Assembly: GCF_003858645.1 (NCBI RefSeq)
Contig: NZ_RQJP01000004.1
Location: forward strand, 1 to 64,000
Length of the DNA: 64,000 nt
Direction: 5' to 3'
Origin: Larkinella knui
GTDB taxonomy: Bacteria > Bacteroidota > Bacteroidia > Cytophagales > Spirosomataceae
Under the pieces are notes generated by a model. It ran no database searches, had not been told where the DNA came from, and saw nothing but the letters and a program-made list of their open reading frames with translations. A program made the position numbers and the translations under genes. How positions within the stretch are numbered: position 1 is the first letter of the stretch; each line of letters opens with the position of its first letter. Positions 41,307 to 50,580 of this stretch are shown here, piece by piece.

Positions 41307-44300
41307 ATGAAAAATCAGCTACTTTTTACTCTATTACTTTTTCTTTTTACCGGGTTTTGTCTTCATAACGCTTCAGCACAAACGACTCAGGCTTCCATTT
41401 CGGGGGTTATTTCAGAAAATCAGAAAGCGCCACTCCCCGGCGCAACCGTTCAGGTTCGGAACCTGTCGACCGGTTTTACGACGGGAACCGTTACCAACGC
41501 CAAAGGAGAATACGCCTTTAAAGAATTGCCGCTGGGCGGGCCGTATAGCATTCTGGTGACGTTTATTGGGTTTGGAGAGCAAAAACGGACCGGCTACATG
41601 CTGAATCAGGGCGACGCCGTCCGGCTCAACCTGGCTATGCAGGAAGACAGCCAGACACTCGAAGTGGTTCAGGTGGTGGCTTCGGGCATGAAGAACAAAA
41701 TTGACAATCTGGGAGCCGCCACGGCGGTTTCGGCCCGATCCATTGCCGCATTGCCGGTCAACGGCCGGAATTTTACGTCGTTGATGGACCTTTCGCCCCT
41801 GAGCCGCGGGGGGAATATTTCCGGGCAATTAGGCTCATCGACCAACTACACCATCGACGGGATGAACGCCAAAAACCCGACCTCGGCGGGTTCGACCACC
41901 AGCCGGAGCGGTGCTCCTTATTCGATTTCCATTGAAGCAGTGCGCGAATTCAAAGTTGTCACCAACCAATATGATGTCACGTATGGCCGCAGTGGCGGGG
42001 GAACGGTCAGCGCCGTAACCAAGGCGGGTACCAACAAATTGAGCGGGAGTGCCTTCAACTACAGCCGGGCCAACTGGCTGTCAAGCCCTTACGATATTCG
42101 GGGCAACAAACGCAACAACGAGTTTTCAACGAATCAGTTCGGTTTTTCGCTGGGCGGACCGATTATTAAAGACAAATTGCACTTCTTTGTCGCCTGGGAT
42201 CACCAGCAGGATTCGCGCCCGCTGATTATTGCGGACGTTCAGTCACCCGCCGACGAAACCCGGTTTAACATTACGAGAACCACGCTGGATCGGTTTGTAT
42301 CGATCGCCCGCAGTCAGTATGGCGTGGCCAATACGCCCCAGTACGGTACGTTCGACAAAGGCCGGGGGTCGGATGCGGCTTTTGCCCGGATCGACTGGCA
42401 GATCAACCCGAAAAACCTGCTGACTGTCCGCAACAATTACACCAGCGACCGGAATAAACTCGGGTTAGCCGATAATACGGCCATCAACATCTACGAATCA
42501 TACGGAAATGATTACAACTGGGACAACAGCTTCCTGGCGAGTCTGCGGACGGCGCTAAATCCCCGGATTACGAATGAATTGAAGCTGCAGCACCTGTACA
42601 CCTACCAGAAAAGTAGTCCGGGTGATCAATTACCGGCCGCCAACATTCCCCGCGCCATCGTCGAAGGGGTTACCTCAACGGTGGACGGGTCCACGAAATC
42701 GACCAACATCCAGATGGGTGGGCACCGGTTTGCGCAGGAAGGTTTCGATAACAACGTGGTCCAGCTGGTGGATAACCTATACTACAATACCGACAAGGTT
42801 CAGTATACGTTCGGTGTCGACCTGATGTATACGCGGGCGCACTCGCTTTACGGCAGCGAAGTCAACGGTCGCTTTCATTACACCGTCGATGGGGCGGCTA
42901 CGGCACTCGATAAATTTGCCGCGTTGCAGCCCTACCGGTATTACCGCGAGGTTCCCCTGATGGCGGATCCCAGCGTTGTCGGGAAAACGTTGAACGCCGG
43001 CTTGTATGGCCAGTTGAGTACCAAATTGACGCCTGGTCTGGAAATGACGGCTGGTTTGCGCCTGGATTATGCACACTATCCGTCTTCTCCGCTGAATCAG
43101 CTGGTGTATGACGAATTGAAGCTCCGCACGGACAACAAGCTCAAGTCGTTTGTGGTGCAGCCGCGTTTGCAATTGACCTGGGATGTCAACGAAAAACACA
43201 CGGATTTTATCCGCTTTGGTGGAGGTGTTTTCGCTTCCGATATCAACAATTACGCCATCATCAACAACCTGACGTTTGATGGCAAGCACCTGGCAACCGT
43301 CGATGTACGGAGCGCGAATGTACCAACGCCGGATTTTGCCGCCTATCGCAGCAATTACAACAGCATTCCTTCCCTGGCGGCTTTTCAGATTCCGACGATC
43401 AACATGACGGGGCCGGATGCCCGGGTGCCGGTTTTGTACAAGATGAACCTGTCGTATAACCGCTACCTCACCGATAAACTCAAAGTGGGAATCGCCGGGT
43501 ACGCCAGTCTGGGGCGTCATAATTACATGTACGTCGACCGAAACATGGTAGTCGATCCATTTTTCCGGTTAACCAACGAAGACAACCGGGGCGTTTATGT
43601 TCCCCTCAACTCGATGCCGGCCAATGGCGCGGGCGACTGGCAGCAGGGCCGGATCAGCCAGAAATTGGGCCGGGTTCTGGAGCTGAACAGTCAGGGAAAA
43701 GTGAACCAGTTTGCGGTGGTGGTCGATGCAACCTGGCAATACTTCAGGGACGGGGAATTTTCGGTTAGCTACACCTGGAATGACACCAAAGACAATACGT
43801 CGTATAACGGAAACGTAGCCAATACGGCCACGCTCTCCTTACCGGTGAAAGATGATCCGCGGAATCTGAGCAAAATGTCGTATTCGGACAACCATTTCCG
43901 CCGTAAAGTCGTCTTCTACGGTACGTTGCCCAGCTTCCTGGGAATTACGGTGGGCGTACGGTATTCCGGTATTGGCGGAACTCGATATTCGTTGTTGTCG
44001 GGTGCCAACAGCAACGCCGACTTTGTGGCAGGAACGAACGATCTGGCGTTTGTTTTCAATAGAAATGACGACAGCGTTCCCCAGAATGTGCGGACAGGTT
44101 TGCAGGCCATTCTGGATAATGCCAACGCGAGCCAGAGCATCAAGGACTACATCACAAAATATTCGGGCAAAATGGCCGAGCGGAACGGCGGCATCAACGG
44201 TTTCTACGGGGTTTTCGATATTCGGGCGAGCAAGAAATTCCGGTTATACCGAACGCACACGCTGGAAATTTCGGCCGATGTCTTCAACTTCGCCAACCTG

Positions 44301-44504
44301 CTGAAGAAATCGTGGGGAACCAACAAGTCGTTGGGAAGCCAGGCCCTATATGCGCTGGGTATTCCGGCGTCGGGGTCCACCCCCGCCGTTGCCGGATTCG
44401 ATAAAACGAATCAGCGGTTTGTATACCGGGTCAATACCGCCGGAATTGTTACGCCATCGGGCGATCCCTACCAGCTTCAGATCGGCGCCCGCTACAGTTT
44501 TTAA
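41307..44504 (+). CDS. Oar-like TonB-dependent receptor
   Basis: 1065 residues. The signal peptide ends at NASAQ (about residue 25). A carboxypeptidase-like regulatory domain (SISGVISENQKAPLPGATVQ, about 29-110) is followed by a plug with LPVNGRNFTSLMDLSPLSRG and YTIDGMNAKNP. The sequence VTYGRSGGGTVSAVTKAGTN is the hallmark of Oar-type receptors. The large barrel ends QIGARYSF. Oar proteins in myxobacteria and Bacteroidota are outer-membrane receptors, some linked to protease export or adhesion; the substrate is unknown here. It is divergent from the TPR/HTH regulator and monocistronic, with a strong terminator. Confidence 0.9.
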   Translation: MKNQLLFTLLLFLFTGFCLHNASAQTTQASISGVISENQKAPLPGATVQVRNLSTGFTTGTVTNAKGEYAFKELPLGGPYSILVTFIGFGEQKRTGYMLNQGDAVRLNLAMQEDSQTLEVVQVVASGMKNKIDNLGAATAVSARSIAALPVNGRNFTSLMDLSPLSRGGNISGQLGSSTNYTIDGMNAKNPTSAGSTTSRSGAPYSISIEAVREFKVVTNQYDVTYGRSGGGTVSAVTKAGTNKLSGSAFNYSRANWLSSPYDIRGNKRNNEFSTNQFGFSLGGPIIKDKLHFFVAWDHQQDSRPLIIADVQSPADETRFNITRTTLDRFVSIARSQYGVANTPQYGTFDKGRGSDAAFARIDWQINPKNLLTVRNNYTSDRNKLGLADNTAINIYESYGNDYNWDNSFLASLRTALNPRITNELKLQHLYTYQKSSPGDQLPAANIPRAIVEGVTSTVDGSTKSTNIQMGGHRFAQEGFDNNVVQLVDNLYYNTDKVQYTFGVDLMYTRAHSLYGSEVNGRFHYTVDGAATALDKFAALQPYRYYREVPLMADPSVVGKTLNAGLYGQLSTKLTPGLEMTAGLRLDYAHYPSSPLNQLVYDELKLRTDNKLKSFVVQPRLQLTWDVNEKHTDFIRFGGGVFASDINNYAIINNLTFDGKHLATVDVRSANVPTPDFAAYRSNYNSIPSLAAFQIPTINMTGPDARVPVLYKMNLSYNRYLTDKLKVGIAGYASLGRHNYMYVDRNMVVDPFFRLTNEDNRGVYVPLNSMPANGAGDWQQGRISQKLGRVLELNSQGKVNQFAVVVDATWQYFRDGEFSVSYTWNDTKDNTSYNGNVANTATLSLPVKDDPRNLSKMSYSDNHFRRKVVFYGTLPSFLGITVGVRYSGIGGTRYSLLSGANSNADFVAGTNDLAFVFNRNDDSVPQNVRTGLQAILDNANASQSIKDYITKYSGKMAERNGGINGFYGVFDIRASKKFRLYRTHTLEISADVFNFANLLKKSWGTNKSLGSQALYALGIPASGSTPAVAGFDKTNQRFVYRVNTAGIVTPSGDPYQLQIGARYSF

Positions 44505-44521
44505 GCTTTCAGGAAGGGCAG

Positions 44522-44572
44522 AAAGCCCGTCGGCTAAAACCGGTTTCCAGCGGTTTTAGCCGACGGGCTTTT
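44522..44572. terminator. Terminator after the Oar-like receptor gene
   Basis: A 21-bp perfect stem (left arm 44522-44542, right arm from 44551) with an 8-nt loop is followed by TTTT. The stem contains GCTAAAACCG. It lies 17 bp after the stop codon and faces a convergent gene. Confidence 0.88.
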
Positions 44573-44616
44573 CAGTAGAAAAGGAGATAAAACGCATCGG
44601 AGTCCGACCGCAGTCG

Positions 44617-44922
44617 TTAGGCCGGAATCACCTCAACCGGCAGATCACCGGTCAGATTTTTGACCAGTTCGGCCACATGCACGACGATTGCATTCATGGT
44701 TTCTTCCGACGGAGCTTCAACATGCGGTATTACTCCCAGAGCCGTGGTAAGGTGCTCATCTTCAACCGACAAAAAGAACTGGAAATCGAGGAGTTCCACC
44801 TTCACCCTGCCGTTGGCAGTCATCTCCACGGACTGAATAACCCGGTGGCCGGGATTCAATTCATACTCATCGTTCCAAAGCTGCCGTACCCGTTTATAAA
44901 TCTTTTCGATCGTTGTATCCAT
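44617..44922 (-). CDS. Conserved hypothetical protein (101 aa)
   Basis: 101 residues from the ATG at 44922 (MDTTIEKIYKRVRQLWNDEY). The open frame continues 75 nt upstream, but the ATG at 44922 begins the well-formed part. It is an acidic soluble protein with beta strands (GRVKVELLDFQFFLS) and a C-terminal helix (ETMNAIVVHVAELVKNL). I recognise no family. It is convergent with the Oar-like receptor and divergent from the T9SS adhesin-like gene. Confidence 0.65.
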   Translation of the reverse strand: MDTTIEKIYKRVRQLWNDEYELNPGHRVIQSVEMTANGRVKVELLDFQFFLSVEDEHLTTALGVIPHVEAPSEETMNAIVVHVAELVKNLTGDLPVEVIPA

Positions 44923-45020
44923 TGCCGTATTGAATTTAGGTCGCAATATAAGCAGCAACGCTTTTTTTTCGCTTAAAAGCGGTTGATAAGTATGCAAAAA
45001 CCAGATGATGAGCCGTTTAT

Positions 45021-47948
45021 ATGAAAAGCTACGGTCTCTCTATGAAAAGGTTTCTACTTCTGCTTAGCTGGGTAATCCTGAACCTGTTAGCGGTTTCGGA
45101 TGCGCTGGCCACCCACGTCCGGGCGGGTGAAATTACCACCCGGCGGATTTCGTCTACGGCGCTGACGTATGAAATTACGTTAACGGTTTATTTTGACATG
45201 TCGCCGGGTCCAAATGGAGGATTACAGGCGGCACTCGCTCAACGGGATGTGAATTTTTGTTTCGGAGTTGGTCAGCAGATGCGCCGGGTACCCCGGGTGG
45301 ATGCCGAAACGCGAAACATCAATGCCAACACCACCATTAACATTTACCGGACCACCTATACCTATCCCGGACCGGGCACCTACGACATCAGTTGCACCAT
45401 CACCAACCGAAATGAAGGCACCCGTAATATTCCGACTTCCGTTTTAACGAGCTTTAAATTACGGACAACCATCGTGGTAAATGCCGGTTTGGGACTCAAT
45501 GGTACACCGGTTTTACTGAATCCTCCCCTGGACTCGGCCCGCGTTGGACAGAAATGGTGCCACAACCCGGCGGCTTTCGATGCCGACGGCGATAGCCTGG
45601 CCTACCGGCTTTATACGCCCTCCGGGAAACTGAACGAGACTGACGATGCTTCCTGCGACTTGGGTTTTGTCGCCGGTTATGCTGATCCGACGTCGATTGG
45701 CCTTAATCGGGTCAATGAAGCCAATACCGGCCCGTCTACCTTGACCGTCAATCCGATAACCGGTGATGTTTGCTGGGATGCACCCGCCGAAGTGGGCCAG
45801 TACAACATCGCCTTTATTGTGGAAGAATGGCGTGATGGCGTCAAAATCGGGGAGATTGTCCGGGATGTTCAGATTATCGTTACGCCTTCCATCAACAAAC
45901 GTCCGGAACTGAAGGTGCCTCAGGATCTCTGCGTGGAAGCCGGTACACTCATCAACCAGACCATAACGGCCACCGACCCCGACGGAAACCGGCTCGAACT
46001 GACCGGCTACGGCGGTCCTTTCAACAAAGGTCCCAACAACGCTACTATTCAGTTGGTCGCTCCGCCAGCCGCCACCTTGACGCCATCGGGTATTCAGAAC
46101 AACCCCGCTACGGGGACCTTCCGCTGGCAAACCAATTGTGCCCACGTCCGCGCCGAACCCTACGATGTCATTTTCCGGGTGGTCGATTTTCCGCGGGGAG
46201 CGGGCCAAACCCAGTTGGCCACGCTTGAATCCTTCCGCATCAAGATTTACGCGCCCAAACCCCAGGGACTGACCGCCCGCCCAGCCGCCGATGCCGCCGG
46301 ACGCGCCATCATCCTCAACTGGACTGCTTATGCCTGCGGGGTATCGTCCTTGCCGGAAGGCTCTCAAATGGTGATTTATCGCAAAGAAGGGTGCGATCAG
46401 GTGAATCTCGATCCTTGTACCAATCCCGGACTGGCTCCTTCAACGGGTTATGTGGAAGTAGGCCGGGTCGGTATTGGCCAGACTACGTTTACCGACAACA
46501 ACAACAACCAGGGACTCAAACGGGGGGTGCAATACAGCTATCGCATCGTCGTCATGCTGCCCCGTCCCAACAACGGCCAGAGTGTGGTTTCCGAGCAGGT
46601 CTGCGTGAATTTACCCCAGCAGGTGCCCCTCATTACCCACGTCACCGTCGACAGCACCTTCGAGACCCGGGGCGTCATTACCGTCCGCTGGACCCGCCCG
46701 CCCGGCATCAATCCCAACGATGGCACCGGACCGTTCCAATACCGCCTGTTCCGGGCTACGGGGTTGACGGGCACCAACTTTACCCAGATTGCCGCCATCA
46801 CGACCACCCTCCAACCCACGGTGGCCGATACGGTTTACACCGATCGCGGCCTTAATACCGTGGCCAATGCCTACCGCTACCGCATCGAGTTCTATTTCAC
46901 CGAACCGGGGACGGGACAGCTCCAGCGACTGGATGTAACCGACAACGCCAGCTCGGTCCGGCTGACGGCCACCGGTGGCGTCAAGCGGGTTCAACTCAAG
47001 TGGGAAGCCAATGTGCCCTGGAGCAATGACAACCAGCAACACCGCGTTTATCGCAGTAAAACCGGTCCCAATGGCCCCTTCAACCTGGTGGCGGTGGTGC
47101 CGGTGACCACCGCGGCCAGCTACGTCTACACCGATCAGGGGGCCGATACGTATGCCGCCGATGGGGTGCAGCCGGTGAGCATGTCGGTGGATAGCAATTA
47201 CTGTTACCGGGTCGAAACAGTGGGGCGGTATTCGGCTCCGCTGACGACGATACTGCTCAACAACTTCTCGCAGGGGGTCTGTGCCATGCCCATCGATACG
47301 GTCAAACCGTGTCCGCCCCAACTGGCCGTCGACACGCTCAATTGTGCGGCTCTGACGCCGGACGCGTTCTGCAACCAGACCACGTTTGCCAACAATCTGA
47401 CGTGGCAAAACCCGGCAACGGGAAATTGTGATCGCAACATTGTCAAGTACAACATTTATTACACGCCCTGCGAAGGGCAGGACCCCGTGTTGCTGACGTC
47501 GGTGAATGCGTCAGCGACGACGTATCGGCACGAGAATCTGACGTCGCTGGCGGGCTGTTATCAGGTGACGGCGGTGAGTCGCAGCGGAGTGGAGAGCGCC
47601 CCCTCGAACCGGGTATGCAAAGACAATTGCCCGTATTTGATGATGCCGAACGTGTTTACGCCCAACGGCGATGGCAAGAATGATGTGTTTCAGCCCATGC
47701 AGTGTCCCCGCTTTGTGGAGTCGGCCGAGCTAACCATCATAAACCGCTGGGGCGCGAAAGTGTACGAAAGCACTACCAATGATGCGAGTTTACGCTGGGA
47801 CGGCAAGAACAACCGGGGCCAGGAATTACCGGGCGGGTTATATTATTACCAGATTCAGGTGAAATTTAAACGACTGGATTGCGGGGCTCCGGCGGAAATT
47901 TACAAGGGATGGGTCGAGATTCTGAGGGAATCGGGCGGAACGGATTAA
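45021..47948 (+). CDS. Large secreted protein with type B T9SS C-terminal domain (gliding motility-associated CTD)
   Basis: 975 residues with a signal peptide (from M1, or M8 at 45042: MKRFLLLLSWVILNLLAV). The N-terminal part has repeated beta-sandwich units (LTYEITLTVYFDMSPGPNGG; GDVCWDAPAEVGQYNIAFIV). Fibronectin III-like modules follow at about 415-760, with Cys residues in YCYRVET and nearby. The last 90 residues are the type B sorting domain (PNVFTPNGDGKNDVFQPMQC, then INRWGAKVYES, then ELPGGLYYYQIQV). This tail directs export by the type IX system to the surface or medium. An adhesin or structural role is likely; no enzyme domain is seen. Monocistronic. Confidence 0.88.
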   Translation: MKSYGLSMKRFLLLLSWVILNLLAVSDALATHVRAGEITTRRISSTALTYEITLTVYFDMSPGPNGGLQAALAQRDVNFCFGVGQQMRRVPRVDAETRNINANTTINIYRTTYTYPGPGTYDISCTITNRNEGTRNIPTSVLTSFKLRTTIVVNAGLGLNGTPVLLNPPLDSARVGQKWCHNPAAFDADGDSLAYRLYTPSGKLNETDDASCDLGFVAGYADPTSIGLNRVNEANTGPSTLTVNPITGDVCWDAPAEVGQYNIAFIVEEWRDGVKIGEIVRDVQIIVTPSINKRPELKVPQDLCVEAGTLINQTITATDPDGNRLELTGYGGPFNKGPNNATIQLVAPPAATLTPSGIQNNPATGTFRWQTNCAHVRAEPYDVIFRVVDFPRGAGQTQLATLESFRIKIYAPKPQGLTARPAADAAGRAIILNWTAYACGVSSLPEGSQMVIYRKEGCDQVNLDPCTNPGLAPSTGYVEVGRVGIGQTTFTDNNNNQGLKRGVQYSYRIVVMLPRPNNGQSVVSEQVCVNLPQQVPLITHVTVDSTFETRGVITVRWTRPPGINPNDGTGPFQYRLFRATGLTGTNFTQIAAITTTLQPTVADTVYTDRGLNTVANAYRYRIEFYFTEPGTGQLQRLDVTDNASSVRLTATGGVKRVQLKWEANVPWSNDNQQHRVYRSKTGPNGPFNLVAVVPVTTAASYVYTDQGADTYAADGVQPVSMSVDSNYCYRVETVGRYSAPLTTILLNNFSQGVCAMPIDTVKPCPPQLAVDTLNCAALTPDAFCNQTTFANNLTWQNPATGNCDRNIVKYNIYYTPCEGQDPVLLTSVNASATTYRHENLTSLAGCYQVTAVSRSGVESAPSNRVCKDNCPYLMMPNVFTPNGDGKNDVFQPMQCPRFVESAELTIINRWGAKVYESTTNDASLRWDGKNNRGQELPGGLYYYQIQVKFKRLDCGAPAEIYKGWVEILRESGGTD

Positions 47949-47974
47949 GGAAGCTGTTCCGGCTTTAAAGAATA

Positions 47975-48058
47975 AAATGGACACTGATGACCATCAACTG
48001 TAAACGTTTTGAGCCTTGCCTGGCTCCTTTTACAGTCGACAATCATTAGTGTCCATTT
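47975..48058. terminator. Nested inverted repeat between convergent genes
   Basis: Outer arms AAATGGACACTGATGA (47975-47990) and TCATTAGTGTCCATTT (48043-48058) pair with one mismatch. Inner arms CTGTAAA (47998-48004) and TTTACAG (48029-48035), and GAGCC/GGCTC, pair inside them. It separates the T9SS protein gene from dps and probably ends transcription on both strands. Confidence 0.78.
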
Positions 48059-48069
48059 AATATTCTCTT

Positions 48070-48543
48070 TTATTTAATATGCGCCCGGAGCATCCAGGCG
48101 ATTTTTTCGTGTTTTTCCATCAATCCGGTGATGTAATCGCTCGTTCCGGCATCCTTGTGGGCGTCGGCAAACTCATCGATATTGCCCCGGATGAATTCAA
48201 TGATGCTTTCGTGGTCGGCCAGCAGCTTTTTGATCAGGCTGCGGCTGTCATTTCCGCCGGCGTCGTGCTCCGTTAAATGCGTCAGTTCCAGGAAGCTTTT
48301 CAGCGTGGCGGGGGCATAATGGCCCAACTGGCGAATCCGTTCGGCAATATCGTCCACAATCTCAGCCGATTGCTTGTATAACTCCTCAAAATACAGATGC
48401 ACCGAATGAAAATCCATGCCTTCCAGATTCCAGTGGGCATTCAGGGTTTTCGTGTAAAGCACGAATTCATCGGCCAGCAGTGTCGCCAGTTGATGGGCTA
48501 CGACTTCCCGGTTTTCGGCTGAAATACCAATATTTGTTTTCAT
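48070..48543 (-). CDS. dps: Dps-family DNA-binding ferritin-like protein
   Basis: 157 residues. The four-helix ferritin core shows the inter-subunit ferroxidase residues in LNAHWNLEGMDFHSVHLYFE (two His) and the acidic pair in DDIAERIRQLG. Dps forms a 12-mer that oxidises and stores iron using hydrogen peroxide and coats DNA during stress or starvation. The short N-terminus lacks a Lys-rich tail, so DNA binding may be weak. It is a single gene, convergent with the T9SS protein and 60 bp from the GAPDH-family gene upstream on the same strand, so read-through from that gene is possible. Confidence 0.93.
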   Translation of the reverse strand: MKTNIGISAENREVVAHQLATLLADEFVLYTKTLNAHWNLEGMDFHSVHLYFEELYKQSAEIVDDIAERIRQLGHYAPATLKSFLELTHLTEHDAGGNDSRSLIKKLLADHESIIEFIRGNIDEFADAHKDAGTSDYITGLMEKHEKIAWMLRAHIK

Positions 48544-48602
48544 CGGTTGTGTGTTTTAAACGTTAATTGAGTTGCTTAAAAGGCAATTTAGAGAAAACGC
48601 TG

Positions 48603-49604
48603 TTAAATCCGTTCGGCCAGATAGGCGGCTACTTCGGCCAGGCGGTTTGAGAAACCCCATTCGTTGTCGTACCAGGCGGCAACCGACAACAGATTGCCTT
48701 CTTTGGCCGTCAGCGGCAGATCGATAATCGACGAATGCGGGTCGGCCACAATGCGCGACGAAGCCCACTCCTGCTCCAGCACGTCCATCACGCCTTTCAA
48801 AGGGCCTTCCGATGCGGCTTTTCGGAACGCGTCGTTGACTTCCTGAACGGTGCAGTCTTTTTCGGTGATCAGATTCAACTCAGCGATACTGCCCGTACGC
48901 GTCGGTACGCGGTAGGCTTTGCCGGTAATTTTGAGGTCTTTCCAGATGAATTGCAAGGCCCGGGCGGCTCCCGACGACGACGGAATGATGTTCTCGGCGG
49001 CAGCCCACGAATCCCGCCGGTCTTTCATCGGCTGATCGGTCAACGACTGGGTATTGGTGTAGGAGTGCACCGTCGAAAATAAACCGTATTGAATGCCAAA
49101 ATTCTCCCGAATCACTTTCACGACGGCTGCCAGCGCATTGGTCGTGCAACTGCCCATGCTGACAATGTGGTGGTTTTCAGGATCGAACGTATCCAGGTTG
49201 ATGCCCTTCAGCAAAACCGCATCGCAGTCGGCCAGGGATTTACTGGGGGCACTGACGAGCACATATTTAGCGCCCCGGTCCAGGTGAACCTGCGCTCCGG
49301 CGCGGGTGGTGGCCCGGCCCGTGCAGTCAACCACCAGATCGACGCCCAGTGCCTTCCAATCCGGGACTTCCTTGGCGGAATTGATGTATGGAATGGTCCG
49401 GTCGCCAATGGTCAACTGGCCTTCACGGCCCGAAACGGGTTCAGGCCAGCGGCCATAGTTGGTATCGACCGCGAAGAGAGCGGCCAGGGTCGGCTCGTCG
49501 CGGATGTCGGAAATCGAAACGGGAACAAAGAGGTTATTGCTCAAACCAACGCGCAGAAACTGCCGCCCAATGCGACCGAATCCATACAATGCAATAGTTG
49601 CCAT
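48603..49604 (-). CDS. gap: Glyceraldehyde-3-phosphate dehydrogenase family protein
   Basis: 333 residues from the ATG at 49604 (MATIALYGFGRIGRQFLR); the frame runs 183 nt further but without conserved sequence. It has the NAD motif GFGRIGR, the NAD-selecting Asp (SISDIRDE), the catalytic Cys in SMGSCTTNALAA, His in STVHSYTNTQS, and the phosphate-binding SSSGAARAL and TRTGSIAELN. The second Cys usual in SCTTNC is Ala here. It is a phosphorylating GAPDH fold, but the divergence leaves open erythrose-4-phosphate dehydrogenase or a second, stress-linked GAPDH. No other glycolytic gene is near. A perfect 15-bp palindrome sits just upstream. Confidence 0.87.
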   Translation of the reverse strand: MATIALYGFGRIGRQFLRVGLSNNLFVPVSISDIRDEPTLAALFAVDTNYGRWPEPVSGREGQLTIGDRTIPYINSAKEVPDWKALGVDLVVDCTGRATTRAGAQVHLDRGAKYVLVSAPSKSLADCDAVLLKGINLDTFDPENHHIVSMGSCTTNALAAVVKVIRENFGIQYGLFSTVHSYTNTQSLTDQPMKDRRDSWAAAENIIPSSSGAARALQFIWKDLKITGKAYRVPTRTGSIAELNLITEKDCTVQEVNDAFRKAASEGPLKGVMDVLEQEWASSRIVADPHSSIIDLPLTAKEGNLLSVAAWYDNEWGFSNRLAEVAAYLAERI

Positions 49605-49614
49605 ACGAAAGATG

Positions 49615-49629
49615 ATTTGTTGAACAAAT
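49615..49629. promoter_or_regulatory. Palindromic operator candidate upstream of gap
   Basis: ATTTGTT-G-AACAAAT is a perfect 7-1-7 palindrome, 11 bp upstream of the gap start codon. It could bind a dimeric regulator and control this gene. It would overlap the ribosome-loading region. Confidence 0.4.
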
Positions 49630-49974
49630 GAAGAACGGGCGTAAATGCCGCATGAAACCGGTACGGCAGAACGCTTCCGCTTTTTTACGACACTACAAAA
49701 TAATAAGGAAGAGGAGCCTTTAAAAAGTTCAGCAGGCCTTGATAAATATACAGAGCGGGAAATAAGGCCCGCTGCGCTGTTTAACAAAAATAGCCTGTCG
49801 TCAGGACGGGTTTAAAATCGTCGTTTCTGAGTCGCCACCCCGGTTTTTCAATTATTTTTAGAAAAAAAAGGATTAAAGTTGACCCAATCGGACATTAGTA
49901 TATAAATGAACCCGGTTTTAGTCACCTAAATCCTGTCATTGTTCAAGTATTCCTAAACTGACCTTTTTATCGCT
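49630..49974. other. Intergenic region between divergent gap and the ECF sigma gene
   Basis: About 345 bp without a supportable gene. It contains a short hairpin AGCGGG/CCCGCT (49754-49773). It also has a TAAAGTTG (49874-49881), a 7-of-8 match to the -7 box on the plus strand, about 94 bp before the sigma gene. No tRNA or small-RNA signature was seen. A/T-rich blocks lie near 49850-49870. Confidence 0.5.
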
Positions 49975-50580
49975 GTGCCGTCTACTCACCCTCCTGTTGA
50001 TTTGTGGTATGCCTTCCGCCAGGGGGACGAAGCTGCTTTTCAACAGATTTACCGGCTGTATGCGCGCGACCTGCTGAATTATGGCAACAAAGTAACCAAC
50101 GATGTGCCGCTCATCGAAGATAGCATCCATGATCTGTTTATTGAACTGTGGCAGAGCCGGACCAATCTGAGCGATACGGATTCGATCCGGTTTTACCTGT
50201 TTCGGTCGCTGCGCAACAAGATCAATAAAACCCGTCACCGCGACTTGTTTTTTCAGGCTTCCGACATCGACACCATCCATACCGCCGATGAATTTGTCAT
50301 TGAAAACACGCTCATCGAGCATGAGCAGCAGGAACAGGTGCATCAGCAACTTCGGAAAAGCTACGATTTGCTGACGCCACGCCAGCAGGAAGCCCTGAAT
50401 CTGCGGTTTTACCAGCACTTCAGCAACGAAGAAATTGCCCGCATCATGGGCGTCAACTACCAGTCGGCCTGTCGGTTTATTTACTCCGCCCTGAAAACGC
50501 TTCGGGAAGCCGTCCGGATTTTTTCCTGGGGAGTTTTGTGGGTCGGGCTGGAAGGATTTTTAAAGGATATACAACCATGA
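49975..50580 (+). CDS. ECF RNA polymerase sigma factor (FecI-like, sigma-70 family)
   Basis: 201 residues with a GTG start. Region 2 is seen in YRLYARDLLNYGNKVTND and SIHDLFIELWQ (about 22-60). Region 4 is seen in LLTPRQQEALNLRFYQHFSN followed by the HTH EEIARIMGVNYQSACRFIYS (about 125-170). Its stop overlaps the start of the FecR-like anti-sigma gene (ATGA). In Bacteroidota, such FecI/FecR pairs sit upstream of SusC/SusD genes. They switch them on when the receptor's N-terminal signalling domain detects substrate. The receptor here does carry such a domain, so this pair very likely controls the following locus. Confidence 0.92.
   Translation: MPSTHPPVDLWYAFRQGDEAAFQQIYRLYARDLLNYGNKVTNDVPLIEDSIHDLFIELWQSRTNLSDTDSIRFYLFRSLRNKINKTRHRDLFFQASDIDTIHTADEFVIENTLIEHEQQEQVHQQLRKSYDLLTPRQQEALNLRFYQHFSNEEIARIMGVNYQSACRFIYSALKTLREAVRIFSWGVLWVGLEGFLKDIQP

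Noticed and set aside
43916-44143. Various 60-150-residue frames opposite receptor genes (here and elsewhere)
   Set aside because: They follow the codon structure of the opposite gene, lack promoters or conserved motifs, and are not supportable as genes.
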